From assembly GCA_003551665.1 (NCBI GenBank), contig PUNE01000141.1:1-36755 (forward strand): a stretch of 36,755 bases of DNA. The letters run 5' to 3'. The notes beneath the pieces were generated by a model. That model saw only the letters and a program-made list of their open reading frames with translations. It was not told the origin of the DNA and did not search any database. Position 1 is the stretch's first letter, and each line of letters opens with the position of its first letter. Of the stretch, positions 6,560 to 14,470 are shown one piece after another. This DNA is from Halobacteroidaceae bacterium. Lineage in GTDB: Bacteria; Bacillota; Halanaerobiia; B1SED10-174. A program made the position numbers and the translations under genes.

Positions 6560-7128
6560 TTGGGCACCTGGAAGGATTTTTGACCTATCGTGATGAAGAT
6601 TTAATTGTTATAGACATTGGAGGAATTGGGTACGAAGTCAAACCCAGCCGTTCCCTTTTGCAGGAACTTCCCCAGGGGAAGGAAAAGGTTAAAATTTTTA
6701 CCCACACCCATGTTCGCGAGGATAATTGGACAGTTTATGGATTTACGGACAGGGAGGAATTAAAATCATTCAGGCTCCTCCTGCGGGTAAGTGGGATTGG
6801 TCCTGCAGCTGCTCTGGAGATTGTATCGACCTTACCGGTGGAAGAATTACAGCGAGCCATCACCGAGGAAGACCTTGAGCAGTTGTGCCGGGTAAACGGG
6901 ATCGGTAAAAAGACCGCCCAGCGAATCGTATTTGAACTACGTGGAAAACTTCCAGAGCCGGAAGGAGCTGTTTCAGTAAACAGCGGAACCGGGGAATTAT
7001 ATACTGCTCTTGAAGCGCTGGGGTATTCCAGAAATGAAGTTCGCAGGGCAATTTCCGCTATGGATACGCATCAGGGGGACCTTTCCGAACTGGTTCGAAA
7101 GGCCCTTCAGATTTTAAGTAGGGATTGA
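6556..7128 (+). CDS. ruvA: Holliday junction branch migration protein RuvA
   Basis: Tetrameric junction-binding subunit that loads RuvB. A 190-aa protein with an N-terminal OB fold (MIGHLEG...), two helix-hairpin-helix motifs ([11 protein letters not shown] near residue 76, [14 protein letters not shown] near 112) and the C-terminal UBA-like domain III ([18 protein letters not shown]) that contacts RuvB. Start ATG 6556 overlaps the ruvC stop by 4 nt; its ribosome site GGAGGAA lies inside ruvC. Confidence 0.95.
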   Translation: MIGHLEGFLTYRDEDLIVIDIGGIGYEVKPSRSLLQELPQGKEKVKIFTHTHVREDNWTVYGFTDREELKSFRLLLRVSGIGPAAALEIVSTLPVEELQRAITEEDLEQLCRVNGIGKKTAQRIVFELRGKLPEPEGAVSVNSGTGELYTALEALGYSRNEVRRAISAMDTHQGDLSELVRKALQILSRD

Positions 7129-7141
7129 GGTGGAAATAGAC

Positions 7142-8170
7142 ATGGAAGAGAGAATAGTGTCTCCCGTTCCCTTAAAAGGAGAACGGGAAATGGAAAATTC
7201 TCTGCGGCCCAAAACTTTTTCCGAGTACATTGGGCAGGAGGGAGTTGTTAAAAACCTGAAAGTTTTCATCCAGGCAGCCCGGGAAAGGGGTGAACCCCTG
7301 GACCACCTTTTATTATGTGGTCCTCCGGGGCTGGGGAAAACAACCCTGGCTCATATTGTTGCCCAGGAAATGGGCGTAAATTTGCGCAGCACCTCTGGTC
7401 CGGCCCTGGAGAGGGCAGGGGACCTGGCGGCAATTTTAACCAACCTCCAACCTGGAGATATCCTTTTTGTTGATGAGATCCACCGCTTGCCTCGAATGGT
7501 TGAAGAGATTCTTTACCCGGCAATGGAAGATTTTGCCCTGGATATTGTTATTGGAAAAGGTCCCAGTGCCAGAACCCTTAAGCTTGATATTCCTGCTTTT
7601 TCCCTGGTTGGAGCTACCACAAGAGAGGGGCTTTTGACCGCTCCCCTGCGTAGCAGGTTTGGCATTCTTTCCCGCCTCGATTATTACAAATCCGGGGAAA
7701 TTGAAAGGGTCCTGGAGCGCTCAGCCCGGGTTCTGGATATTGAAGCAGAACCAAAAGGTCTGGCGGGAATAGCATCAAGGTCTCGAGGAACTCCTCGCGT
7801 AGCCAACCGGCTTTTGAAAAGAGTCCGGGATGTTGCCCAGGTAGAAGGAGAAGGGATTATTACCCCTGAAATTGCAGAAAAGGCCCTTGACCAGCTGGAG
7901 GTTGACCGATTGGGGCTTGAAGGTCTGGACAGGAAGATTCTAAGAACCATTGTAACCAAGTTTGAAGGTGGGCCAGTAGGCTTGGGCACAATTGCAGCAG
8001 CTATAAGTGAAGAAACGGAAACTGTTGAAGATGTTTACGAGCCTTTTCTCCTGCAGGCCGGCCTTTTACAGCGGACTCCCCGGGGCAGAATTGCAACTCC
8101 CCAGGCCTACAGGCACCTGGGAATCGAAGCTCCCCAGGAGGGAAAACGGAGGCTTTTTGATGGGCAATAA
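7142..8170 (+). CDS. ruvB: Holliday junction branch migration helicase RuvB
   Basis: AAA+ motor that drives branch migration with RuvA. Walker [10 protein letters not shown] is at residues 60-68, Walker [10 protein letters not shown] near 115, sensor-1 GATTREG near 160, and an arginine finger in PLRSRFG. A C-terminal winged-helix domain follows. The 342-aa length is normal. I take ATG 7142, with GAGGTGG at 7126-7132 as ribosome site; an in-frame GTG at 7130 would overlap that site. Its 3' end overlaps queH by 11 nt, linking the ruv genes to the queuosine genes. Confidence 0.95.
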   Translation: MEERIVSPVPLKGEREMENSLRPKTFSEYIGQEGVVKNLKVFIQAARERGEPLDHLLLCGPPGLGKTTLAHIVAQEMGVNLRSTSGPALERAGDLAAILTNLQPGDILFVDEIHRLPRMVEEILYPAMEDFALDIVIGKGPSARTLKLDIPAFSLVGATTREGLLTAPLRSRFGILSRLDYYKSGEIERVLERSARVLDIEAEPKGLAGIASRSRGTPRVANRLLKRVRDVAQVEGEGIITPEIAEKALDQLEVDRLGLEGLDRKILRTIVTKFEGGPVGLGTIAAAISEETETVEDVYEPFLLQAGLLQRTPRGRIATPQAYRHLGIEAPQEGKRRLFDGQ

Positions 8171-8699
8171 CCGTTTGCTTATGCATATTTGCTGCGGTCC
8201 CTGCGCAACCTACCCCTTTGAAATTTTGAAAGAGGAGTTTTCTCTTACAGGGTTTTATTATAATCCCAATATTCATCCCTACCGGGAATTTGAAAGGCGA
8301 AAGGAAAGCACCCTTAAGGCAGCGGACCATTTTGGGATTGATGTTATTGTTAACGGGGAATACCCCCTGGAAGGCTTTCTATCCACTGCAGGCAGTTCTG
8401 CCCCAGAGAGGTGTAAGACCTGTTACCTGGTCCGCCTGGGCATGACTGCCCGGGAAGCCAGCAAAGGAAATTTTGCTGGGTTTTCCACCACCCTGCTGAT
8501 CAGCCCTTACCAGGACCTGGAGGAGATAATCAGGGCAGGCCAGCAGGTTGCCCGGCACTGGGGGGTTAGTTTTTTTGCTCCCGACTTACGCCGGGGTTTC
8601 CCTCGCTCCAGAGAACTTGCTCGCGAACTTGGCCTTTACCGCCAGGGTTATTGTGGGTGCATCTTTAGTGAAAAGGAAAGGTATTGCAGGAGGGAATAG
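8160..8699 (+). CDS. queH: Epoxyqueuosine reductase QueH
   Basis: Performs the last step of queuosine synthesis, reducing epoxyqueuosine in tRNA, as the cobalamin-independent alternative to QueG. The family hallmark is adjacent cysteines Cys11-Cys12 in HICCGPC, followed later by a CKTC pair and a C-terminal CGC, consistent with an Fe-S/metal site. The protein is 179 aa. Start is ATG 8160 inside the ruvB end, with CGGAGG at 8147-8152. The longer open frame reaching back to 8007 is ruvB in another frame. The downstream queA and tgt genes strongly support the call. Confidence 0.93.
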   Translation: MGNNRLLMHICCGPCATYPFEILKEEFSLTGFYYNPNIHPYREFERRKESTLKAADHFGIDVIVNGEYPLEGFLSTAGSSAPERCKTCYLVRLGMTAREASKGNFAGFSTTLLISPYQDLEEIIRAGQQVARHWGVSFFAPDLRRGFPRSRELARELGLYRQGYCGCIFSEKERYCRRE

Positions 8700-8704
8700 G
8701 TTAA

Positions 8705-8914
8705 ATGGGAGAAATTGGCCGTGTTTTGATAATAACCGGGGTAGTTTTAATTGTCCTTGGTTTAGTGTTTAATCTTTTGGGCTGGATACCCGGACTTGGC
8801 CGTCTTCCCGGTGATATTTATATCCGAAGAGAAAATTTTGTTTTCTTTTTTCCCATCACCACAATGATAATTATCAGTATTGTCCTTTCCCTTTTACTGA
8901 GGTTTTTTCGTTAG
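8705..8914 (+). CDS. DUF2905-type small membrane protein
   Basis: A 69-aa protein with two predicted membrane helices (about residues 5-26 and 46-67) joined by a loop with the family-typical GWIPGLGRLPGDIYIRRENF segment. Function is unknown. It sits between queH (5-nt gap) and queA (14-nt gap) in what looks like one transcript. Start ATG 8705 has AGGAGG upstream within the queH end. Homologues near ruvABC-queA are, as far as I recall, common in Firmicutes. Confidence 0.85.
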   Translation: MGEIGRVLIITGVVLIVLGLVFNLLGWIPGLGRLPGDIYIRRENFVFFFPITTMIIISIVLSLLLRFFR

Positions 8915-8928
8915 AGGAGGAAGTTAAT

Positions 8929-9957
8929 TTGGAAGTTAGTGAATTTGATTATGAACTACCTAAGAAGTTGATAGCCCAGGAACCAGTTTCTCAACGTGAC
9001 AAGAGCAGACTCCTGGTAATGGACCGAGGAACATCAACTTTTGAGGAAAGAATTTTTTCCGAGATTAAAGATTTTCTAAAGCCAGATGATATCCTTGTTT
9101 TGAACGAAACCAAGGTTAAACCTGCCCGCCTTCACGGAAGAAAGCATGGTACTGGAGGAGAGGTGGAGATTTTGCTTCTCCGCCCGGGTAAATCCCATTT
9201 GGAGTGGGAAGCCCTGGCCAGACCCGGTAGACGTCTTCAGCCGGGGGTAATGCTTGATTTTGGGAGCTTAGAAAGGGCTGCCAGGATTACTGGTATAACT
9301 TCTGACGGGGGGCGGGTTATAAAATTTTCGTCAGGGAAAGCCCTGGAAGAGGCCATTGAACAGGTAGGGAAACTCCCCCTGCCTCCGTATATAAAAAAGC
9401 CCCTGGGAAAACCGGAAAATTACCAGACTGTTTATGCCCGCCAAGAAGGTTCTGTTGCTGCTCCTACAGCAGGACTTCATTTTACCCCAGAATTACTTGA
9501 TAAGATCAAGGATAAAGGGGTAAAAACGGCCCGGGTAGTGCTCCATATTGGGTATGATACTTTTCGTCCTGTAGAGGTGGGCAGGGTAGAAGATCATTCG
9601 TTGCACAGTGAATATTTTGAAGTTCCGGGAGAAACTGCGGAACTTGTCAACTCTGCCAGAAACGAAGGTCGGCGGGTTGTAGCCGTGGGAACCACTGTGG
9701 TGAGGACCCTTGAAGCCGCTTACTCTCACCGGGAAGGTGTTCGCCCGGGGGCCAGAGAAACAGATCTTTTTATTTATCCCGGGTTTCGGTTTAATGTTAC
9801 CTCTGCCCTGGTTACGAATTTCCATCTTCCCCGGTCCTCTCTTTTGATGCTGGTCTGTGCTTTTGGGGGAAAGAAAAGGGTCCTTTCTGCGTACCGATAC
9901 GCGGTAAAAAAAGAATTCAGGTTTTTTTCCTTCGGTGATGCCATGTTTATCCAGTAA
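8929..9957 (+). CDS. queA: S-adenosylmethionine:tRNA ribosyltransferase-isomerase
   Basis: Transfers and isomerises the ribose moiety of SAM onto preQ1 in tRNA, giving epoxyqueuosine, the substrate of the QueH encoded upstream. The 342-aa protein has the family openings FDYELPKKLIAQEP and DDILVLNETKV, and AAPTAGLHFT near the middle. Start is TTG 8929 after AGGAGGAAG at 8914-8922. Followed 12 nt later by tgt. Confidence 0.95.
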   Translation: MEVSEFDYELPKKLIAQEPVSQRDKSRLLVMDRGTSTFEERIFSEIKDFLKPDDILVLNETKVKPARLHGRKHGTGGEVEILLLRPGKSHLEWEALARPGRRLQPGVMLDFGSLERAARITGITSDGGRVIKFSSGKALEEAIEQVGKLPLPPYIKKPLGKPENYQTVYARQEGSVAAPTAGLHFTPELLDKIKDKGVKTARVVLHIGYDTFRPVEVGRVEDHSLHSEYFEVPGETAELVNSARNEGRRVVAVGTTVVRTLEAAYSHREGVRPGARETDLFIYPGFRFNVTSALVTNFHLPRSSLLMLVCAFGGKKRVLSAYRYAVKKEFRFFSFGDAMFIQ

Positions 9958-9969
9958 AGGAATGATCTT

Positions 9970-11076
9970 ATGTCAATAAACTTCAGCCTTCTTGCAGAAG
10001 ATAAAACCTCCCATGCTCGCCTGGGGAAACTGAAAACGCCCCATAACGAATTGCAAACCCCGGTTTTTATGCCAGTGGGAACCCAGGCAACTGTAAAGGG
10101 CCTTACCCCCGAAGAAGTGGGGGAAACCGGGGCCAGCATTATCCTGGCTAATGCTTACCACCTTTATCTCCGACCGGGGTCTGAAATAATCAGGGAGGCC
10201 GGCGGACTGCACAGTTTTATGAACTGGCCGGGGTCAATTCTGACCGATAGTGGAGGTTTCCAGGTTTTTAGTCTTGCCAGTTTAAATAAAATTAATGATA
10301 GCGGCCTGGTTTTTCAATCCCATATTGATGGGTCTTACCATGAGTTTACCCCTGAAAAGGCCACCCGGGTTCAGATGGATCTGGGAGCAGATATAATTAT
10401 GGCCTTTGACCAATGCACCGGGTTTGGCGTAGACTATGAACAGGCTCGAGAGGCCCTCCACAGGACTACTCAATGGGCGGAAAGATGCCTGAAGGCTCAC
10501 ACCCGTGAAGACCAGGCTCTTTTTGGAGTAATCCAGGGAAATTTTTACTCCGATTTGCGGCAGCAAAGCCTGGAGGACCTTGTAGGTATGGATTTCCCGG
10601 GTTATGCACTTGGGGGGTTGAGTGTGGGAGAGCCCCGGGAGGATATGGAAAAGATTTTACGACAATTCGGACCCAAACTCCCGGTCACAAAACCCAGGTA
10701 CCTGATGGGGGTGGGAACCCCCGAAGATCTCCTGGAGGGGATAAGCTGGGGAATAGATATGTTTGACTGCGTTTTTCCAACCAGAACCGGGCGCACAGGG
10801 TCCCTCTTTACCAGGAATGGAAGATTGAATATAAGGAATTCCAGGTTCAAAAGGGATTTTGGTCCCCTGGATAACAAATGTTCCTGCCGGGTTTGTTCCG
10901 GTTACAGCAGGGCGTATTTGCATCATCTTTTTCGCCAGAAAGAAATCCTCGGAATGCGTTTGGCCACCTACCATAATTTATTCTTTCTTGCCCGGTTAAT
11001 GACTGAGGCCAGGCAAGCCATTGGGCGGGGGGATTTTTTGGATTATAAAAAAGAATTTCTTGGGGTTTATAGGTAA
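9970..11076 (+). CDS. tgt: Queuine/preQ1 tRNA-guanine transglycosylase
   Basis: Exchanges G34 of tRNAs with GUN anticodons (such as the tRNA-Asn GTT at the window's left edge) for preQ1. The 368-aa TIM-barrel enzyme shows DSGGFQVFSL near residue 93, the FDQCTGFG loop and the zinc site Cys304, Cys306, Cys309 and His335. With QueA and QueH it completes preQ1-to-Q conversion; preQ1 synthesis genes are not in the window. Start ATG 9970 with AAAGGA at 9956-9961. I see no terminator after it, so yajC may be co-transcribed. Confidence 0.95.
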   Translation: MSINFSLLAEDKTSHARLGKLKTPHNELQTPVFMPVGTQATVKGLTPEEVGETGASIILANAYHLYLRPGSEIIREAGGLHSFMNWPGSILTDSGGFQVFSLASLNKINDSGLVFQSHIDGSYHEFTPEKATRVQMDLGADIIMAFDQCTGFGVDYEQAREALHRTTQWAERCLKAHTREDQALFGVIQGNFYSDLRQQSLEDLVGMDFPGYALGGLSVGEPREDMEKILRQFGPKLPVTKPRYLMGVGTPEDLLEGISWGIDMFDCVFPTRTGRTGSLFTRNGRLNIRNSRFKRDFGPLDNKCSCRVCSGYSRAYLHHLFRQKEILGMRLATYHNLFFLARLMTEARQAIGRGDFLDYKKEFLGVYR

Positions 11077-11148
11077 TTGTTTTGAAGGACTTTGGTATCT
11101 AAGTGTGGAAGGTTAGAGTTTGAATATATGTGGAAAGGAGTTTGATCA

Positions 11149-11475
11149 ATGCTAAATTTAGTAAATAGCTTAGTACTTGCACAAAATGGAGAAGGTGGAA
11201 TTGGGATTGGGATGATTTTATTCTGGGTTTTGATTTTTGGAGTTTTTTATTTTATCCTGATCAGACCCCAGCAAAAACAACAAAAAGAACACCGAAAGCT
11301 GCTCTCGGAATTAAAAGCCGGTGACCATATAGTAACTATTGGTGGCTTTAAAGGGGTAATTACACAGGTGAAGGAAGACGGGTTCAAAGTTCGTTTTGCA
11401 CCGGAAGTGGAACTGGAAATAATCAAGAGTGCCATTGGGCGCAGGCAGGGGGATCAACCCAAACAGAAAAAGTAA
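11149..11475 (+). CDS. yajC: Preprotein translocase subunit YajC
   Basis: Accessory component of the SecDF-YajC complex. 108 aa with a single membrane helix (about residues 22-41) followed by the signature FILIRPQQKQQKEH and the GDHIVTIGGFKGVI segment; the C-terminus is basic and Gln/Lys-rich. AAGGAG lies 8-9 nt before ATG 11149. The tgt-yajC order is widely conserved, with secDF usually next; here two secretion genes and a four-gene cluster part it from secD. Confidence 0.95.
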   Translation: MLNLVNSLVLAQNGEGGIGIGMILFWVLIFGVFYFILIRPQQKQQKEHRKLLSELKAGDHIVTIGGFKGVITQVKEDGFKVRFAPEVELEIIKSAIGRRQGDQPKQKK

Positions 11476-11493
11476 AAGTGAGGTTAATTGCTG

Positions 11494-12039
11494 ATGGGAA
11501 AGGCTAAAAAAAAGGATAAATCCCAATTTAGAGAATTTCTTGAATCGATCCTGATCGCGGGGGTACTGGCATTTTTTATAATTACTTTCGTGGTCCAATC
11601 TTTTGTGGTGGAAGGCCCTTCAATGGAGCCAAGTTTCTACCATGGAGAACGCCTTTTTGTAAATAAATTTATTTATCGTTTCCGGGAGCCGGAAAGAGGA
11701 GAAGTAATTGTTTTTGAACCCCGCGGTGCCCCCGCAGATAAATTTATCAAAAGAGTTATAGGGCTTCCTGGCGAAACCCTGGAAATGAGGGACGGAGAAG
11801 TTTATATCAACGGTGAAGTCCTTGAGGAAGATTATACTAAAGATCCACCGAGGCGGAATTATGGCCCCTATGAAATCAAGGATAATGAGGTTTTTGTCCT
11901 GGGTGACAACAGGAGCAATAGTTCCGACAGTCGGTTTCCTCACGTGGGCATGGTGGAATATAACTCTATTTCTGGCAAAGCTTTCTGGGTTTACTGGCCA
12001 ATTATGGAAATGAGGGTTGTTGACGAACCATCTTATTAG
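11494..12039 (+). CDS. lepB: Signal peptidase I
   Basis: Cleaves Sec signal peptides at the outer face of the membrane. 181 aa, with one N-terminal membrane helix (about residues 18-37), catalytic Ser43 in GPSMEPS and general base Lys86 in FIKRVIG, followed by the GDNRSNSSDSR box. Start is ATG 11494, 9 nt after GTGAGG; a TTG at 11488 in frame is too close to that site. It is the likely processing enzyme for the exported flavoprotein at the right end of the window. Confidence 0.95.
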   Translation: MGKAKKKDKSQFREFLESILIAGVLAFFIITFVVQSFVVEGPSMEPSFYHGERLFVNKFIYRFREPERGEVIVFEPRGAPADKFIKRVIGLPGETLEMRDGEVYINGEVLEEDYTKDPPRRNYGPYEIKDNEVFVLGDNRSNSSDSRFPHVGMVEYNSISGKAFWVYWPIMEMRVVDEPSY

Positions 12040-12052
12040 GGAGGGTTGCGTT

Positions 12053-12595
12053 TTGTATTTCGCAAAAGCTGGACCGGATAATACAGAGAAAACTGTTGAA
12101 CTGGCTGTAAAAAGGGCCAATGAATTAAAAATTAAAACAATAGTTGTGGCTTCCAATACCGGGGCTACAGCTGAAAAATTTCTGGATAAAGGCCTGGATG
12201 TGGTTTGCGTTACCCACCAGGTTGGCTTTCGTAACCCCGGTGAAGATGAAATGCCACCCGAAAAGCGGGAGGACCTGCAGTCGAGGGGAGTAAAGATTCT
12301 TACAACATCCCACCTTCTGGGTGGCGTGGGTCGTGCAGTCAGAAATAAGTTTGGTGGCCTTTATCCTGGTGAAATGGTTGCTCATTCCTTGAGAATGCTG
12401 GGGCAGGGTGTAAAGGTGGGGCTCGAGATTTCCGTTATGGCTTTAGATTCTGGCCTGATCCCCCATGGAGAAGATATAATTGCTGTTGGGGGAGCGGGAA
12501 GAGGCGCTGATACCGCAATTGTAATCCGCCCGGAACATTCCCAGAATATTTTTGATTCCAGGATTAGAGAAATAGTTTGTAAGCCAGCAAGCTAA
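12053..12595 (+). CDS. Stand-alone pyruvate-kinase C-terminal-like domain protein
   Basis: A 180-aa soluble protein with the alpha/beta fold and motifs of the pyruvate kinase C-terminal (PK_C) domain, such as IVVASNTGATAEKF and VVCVTHQVGF, but no catalytic TIM barrel. In pyruvate kinase this domain is regulatory. Stand-alone versions are common in anaerobes and archaea, and their role is unknown. Start is TTG 12053, with GGGAGGG at 12039-12045; no ATG or GTG is available in frame near it. It ends at a strong terminator. Closely follows lepB (13 nt). Confidence 0.8.
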   Translation: MYFAKAGPDNTEKTVELAVKRANELKIKTIVVASNTGATAEKFLDKGLDVVCVTHQVGFRNPGEDEMPPEKREDLQSRGVKILTTSHLLGGVGRAVRNKFGGLYPGEMVAHSLRMLGQGVKVGLEISVMALDSGLIPHGEDIIAVGGAGRGADTAIVIRPEHSQNIFDSRIREIVCKPAS

Positions 12596-12597
12596 AC

Positions 12598-12621
12598 ACA
12601 CGGGCTTTTGCCCGTGTTTTT
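12598..12621 (+). terminator. Intrinsic terminator
   Basis: ACACGGGC/GCCCGTGT forms an 8-bp stem with a TTTT loop, ending in TTTT. It stands 2 bp after the PK_C-like gene's stop and only about 21 bp before the next start codon. Confidence 0.9.
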
Positions 12622-12642
12622 GGTAATTCCCCTGGGGGGTTA

Positions 12643-13344
12643 ATGGTGCAGGTACAAATTGCGATTAACAAAACTAATAAATTTGGGCAATCACAGGGTG
12701 GAGATACGGCTGAGATCGTGGAAAGACCCCGGGGAGGAATTTCCCTGATCCTGGTCGATGGACAGGGGAGTGGCCCGGGGGCCAAGAGAATAAGCTCCCT
12801 TGTGGTAAATAAAGCTGTTTCCATGATTGGTGATGGAGCCCGGGACGGTGCAGTAGCAAGGGCCGTCCATGATTATCTATTTACTATGAGGCACGGGAAG
12901 GTATCGGCGACCCTGGCCATTATCTCGGTAGATACTGCTTCAGAGACCATGCTAATAACAAGGAACTGCAATACCCCCGTAATTATCAGCCATCCCGATG
13001 GTGAAATAGAGGTTCTGGAGAAAAAAGTGCCCCCTATCGGAGTCAATCCCCTATTAAGGCCTGATATTCAGCAGGTAGAGTTAAAAGAAAACCTGAGGGT
13101 GGCTGCTTTTACAGACGGAATTCATAAGGCCGGGCCGGGCGAAGAGGCTGTAATGCATTGCCTGGAGTCCGGCTTGCAGAAAGGGGATATTTCCCTGCAG
13201 CAACTGGGACATGAATTATTTATGTCAATCCTTGAACTGGAGAAAAAGAGACCCCGCGATGATATGACGCTTGCCCTTTTGGGCCTTGAACCCGGTCCAG
13301 GGGAGCATAAAGCTCGTTCCTTTTTCCTGTCTCTGCCCCTGTAG
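12643..13344 (+). CDS. PP2C-type (SpoIIE-like) serine phosphatase
   Basis: A 233-aa protein that is essentially a bare PP2C/SpoIIE catalytic domain without membrane or sensor regions. The metal-binding motifs are intact: VDGQGSG with Asp39, AAFTDGIH near residue 155, and RDDMTLALL near 203. The family dephosphorylates serine/threonine on partners such as anti-anti-sigma factors, but no SpoIIAA-like gene or anti-sigma kinase is present here, so the substrate is unknown. Start ATG 12643 after GGGGGG. Presence alone does not prove sporulation. Confidence 0.85.
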   Translation: MVQVQIAINKTNKFGQSQGGDTAEIVERPRGGISLILVDGQGSGPGAKRISSLVVNKAVSMIGDGARDGAVARAVHDYLFTMRHGKVSATLAIISVDTASETMLITRNCNTPVIISHPDGEIEVLEKKVPPIGVNPLLRPDIQQVELKENLRVAAFTDGIHKAGPGEEAVMHCLESGLQKGDISLQQLGHELFMSILELEKKRPRDDMTLALLGLEPGPGEHKARSFFLSLPL

Positions 13345-13355
13345 GGAAAGAGAAA

Positions 13356-13724
13356 ATGAAACCCGAAATCGTGATTGTGGGTGTTTGTGCTGCCGGAAAA
13401 ACAACTCTGGTTGAGAAATTAAGGGAAAAGGGTTATAGGGTTGAAACTGTTTCCCAGGAACATTCCTCCAACCCCTATCTCTGGAAACGCCAGGAAGCTT
13501 TTTTCCTGGTGGTTTTAGATTGCGAATTGGAAACTGCGAGAGAGCGCAGGCAAAGGGATATACCTCCTAACCGGTTTATGGCGCAAAAAGAAAAATTACA
13601 GAAAGCAAGAGAAGAATGTGACCTTCTTCTGCCCACGGATGGTTTGACGGTGGAAGAAAGTGCCCGAATTATTGAAGAGGCTTATAAAAAAAGCCGGGGA
13701 GATGAGAAAGAATGGGAACAGTAA
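13356..13724 (+). CDS. Small P-loop NTPase/kinase-like protein
   Basis: A 122-aa protein with Walker A GVCAAGKTT at residues 9-17, followed by a strand ending VVLDCE that may carry the Walker B acid, and an Arg-rich RERRQRD segment reminiscent of adenylate-kinase lids. The size suits a minimal kinase-type P-loop fold, but no substrate signature is visible and I cannot name one. It begins 11 nt after the phosphatase gene and overlaps the HD gene by 13 nt, so the three are probably co-expressed. Confidence 0.75.
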   Translation: MKPEIVIVGVCAAGKTTLVEKLREKGYRVETVSQEHSSNPYLWKRQEAFFLVVLDCELETARERRQRDIPPNRFMAQKEKLQKAREECDLLLPTDGLTVEESARIIEEAYKKSRGDEKEWEQ

Positions 13725-14377
13725 CTTTAAAAGACCTTAGAAACGACGAGCGGATTAACTGTTATATGGAAATGGCTGATGCCAACCTGGCTGCTCGGGG
13801 ATATACTGAGCACGGGAAACGTCATGCCCGGCTTACTGCGGGGATAGCAGCTTATATTCTTGAAGAACTGGGTTACTCCGAAAAAGAACAAGAACTGGGA
13901 GCAATTGCCGGTTACCTCCATGATATCGGAAACGTAGTAAACCGTTTTAATCATGATGTTTGTTCTGCCCTTTTGTCCGAGCAAATCCTGTTTTCCCGGG
14001 GAATGGATCCGGCAGAGATAGCAATTATTATTGGAGCTGTGGGGAATCACGATGAGGGTGAAGGCTTCCCGGTTTCTCCTATTTCTGCTGCCCTGATTAT
14101 TGCCGATAAGTCAGATGTTCATAGGAGCAGGGTAAGGGAAAAGGACCGGGCTCTCTTTGATATCCATGACCGGGTTAACTATGCTTCAGAGGCTTCTCGG
14201 GTTTATGTTGACCAAGAGAAGAAGATGATATCCCTGAAAATAACCATTGATACGGAAATGGTATCAGTCATGGATTATTTTGAAATTTTTCTTGATAGGA
14301 TGAATATGTGCAGGCGGGCGGCAAAGGCCCTGGAATGCAATTTCACGCTGATAATAAATGATACCCGTCTTCTTTAA
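13712..14377 (+). CDS. HD-domain metal-dependent phosphohydrolase
   Basis: A 221-aa cytoplasmic protein with the HD signature in order: His38, His70-Asp71 (YLHDIGN), His81-Asp82 and His113-Asp114 (GNHDEGEG), then a downstream Asp in IADKSDVHRSR. Such proteins hydrolyse phosphate esters of nucleotides or second messengers; the substrate is not evident. Unlike Rel or YqeK relatives it has no extra synthetase or NadD domain. Start ATG 13712 lies inside the P-loop gene. A consensus promoter for secD begins 26 nt after its stop. Confidence 0.85.
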   Translation: MGTVTLKDLRNDERINCYMEMADANLAARGYTEHGKRHARLTAGIAAYILEELGYSEKEQELGAIAGYLHDIGNVVNRFNHDVCSALLSEQILFSRGMDPAEIAIIIGAVGNHDEGEGFPVSPISAALIIADKSDVHRSRVREKDRALFDIHDRVNYASEASRVYVDQEKKMISLKITIDTEMVSVMDYFEIFLDRMNMCRRAAKALECNFTLIINDTRLL

Positions 14378-14402
14378 CGGAGAGGATTTTACCCTAAAAG
14401 GT

Positions 14403-14431
14403 TTGACATGAAGGTTGGTTAATTTTATAAT
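14403..14431 (+). promoter_or_regulatory. Perfect-consensus promoter of secDF
   Basis: TTGACA (14403-14408), exactly 17 bp, TATAAT (14426-14431). The predicted start near 14438 leaves about 33 nt of leader before ATG 14471. Confidence 0.9.
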
Positions 14432-14470
14432 GAATGAGAATGTAAACAGTAGGTGGAAAGGAGTAAGGCA

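Noticed and set aside
8100-8160. preQ1 riboswitch before queH
   Set aside because: The queH start lies within ruvB, leaving no untranslated leader for an aptamer.
12643-13344. Labelling the phosphatase as SpoIIE itself
   Set aside because: It lacks the ten membrane helices and central domain of SpoIIE; only the PP2C catalytic part is shared.
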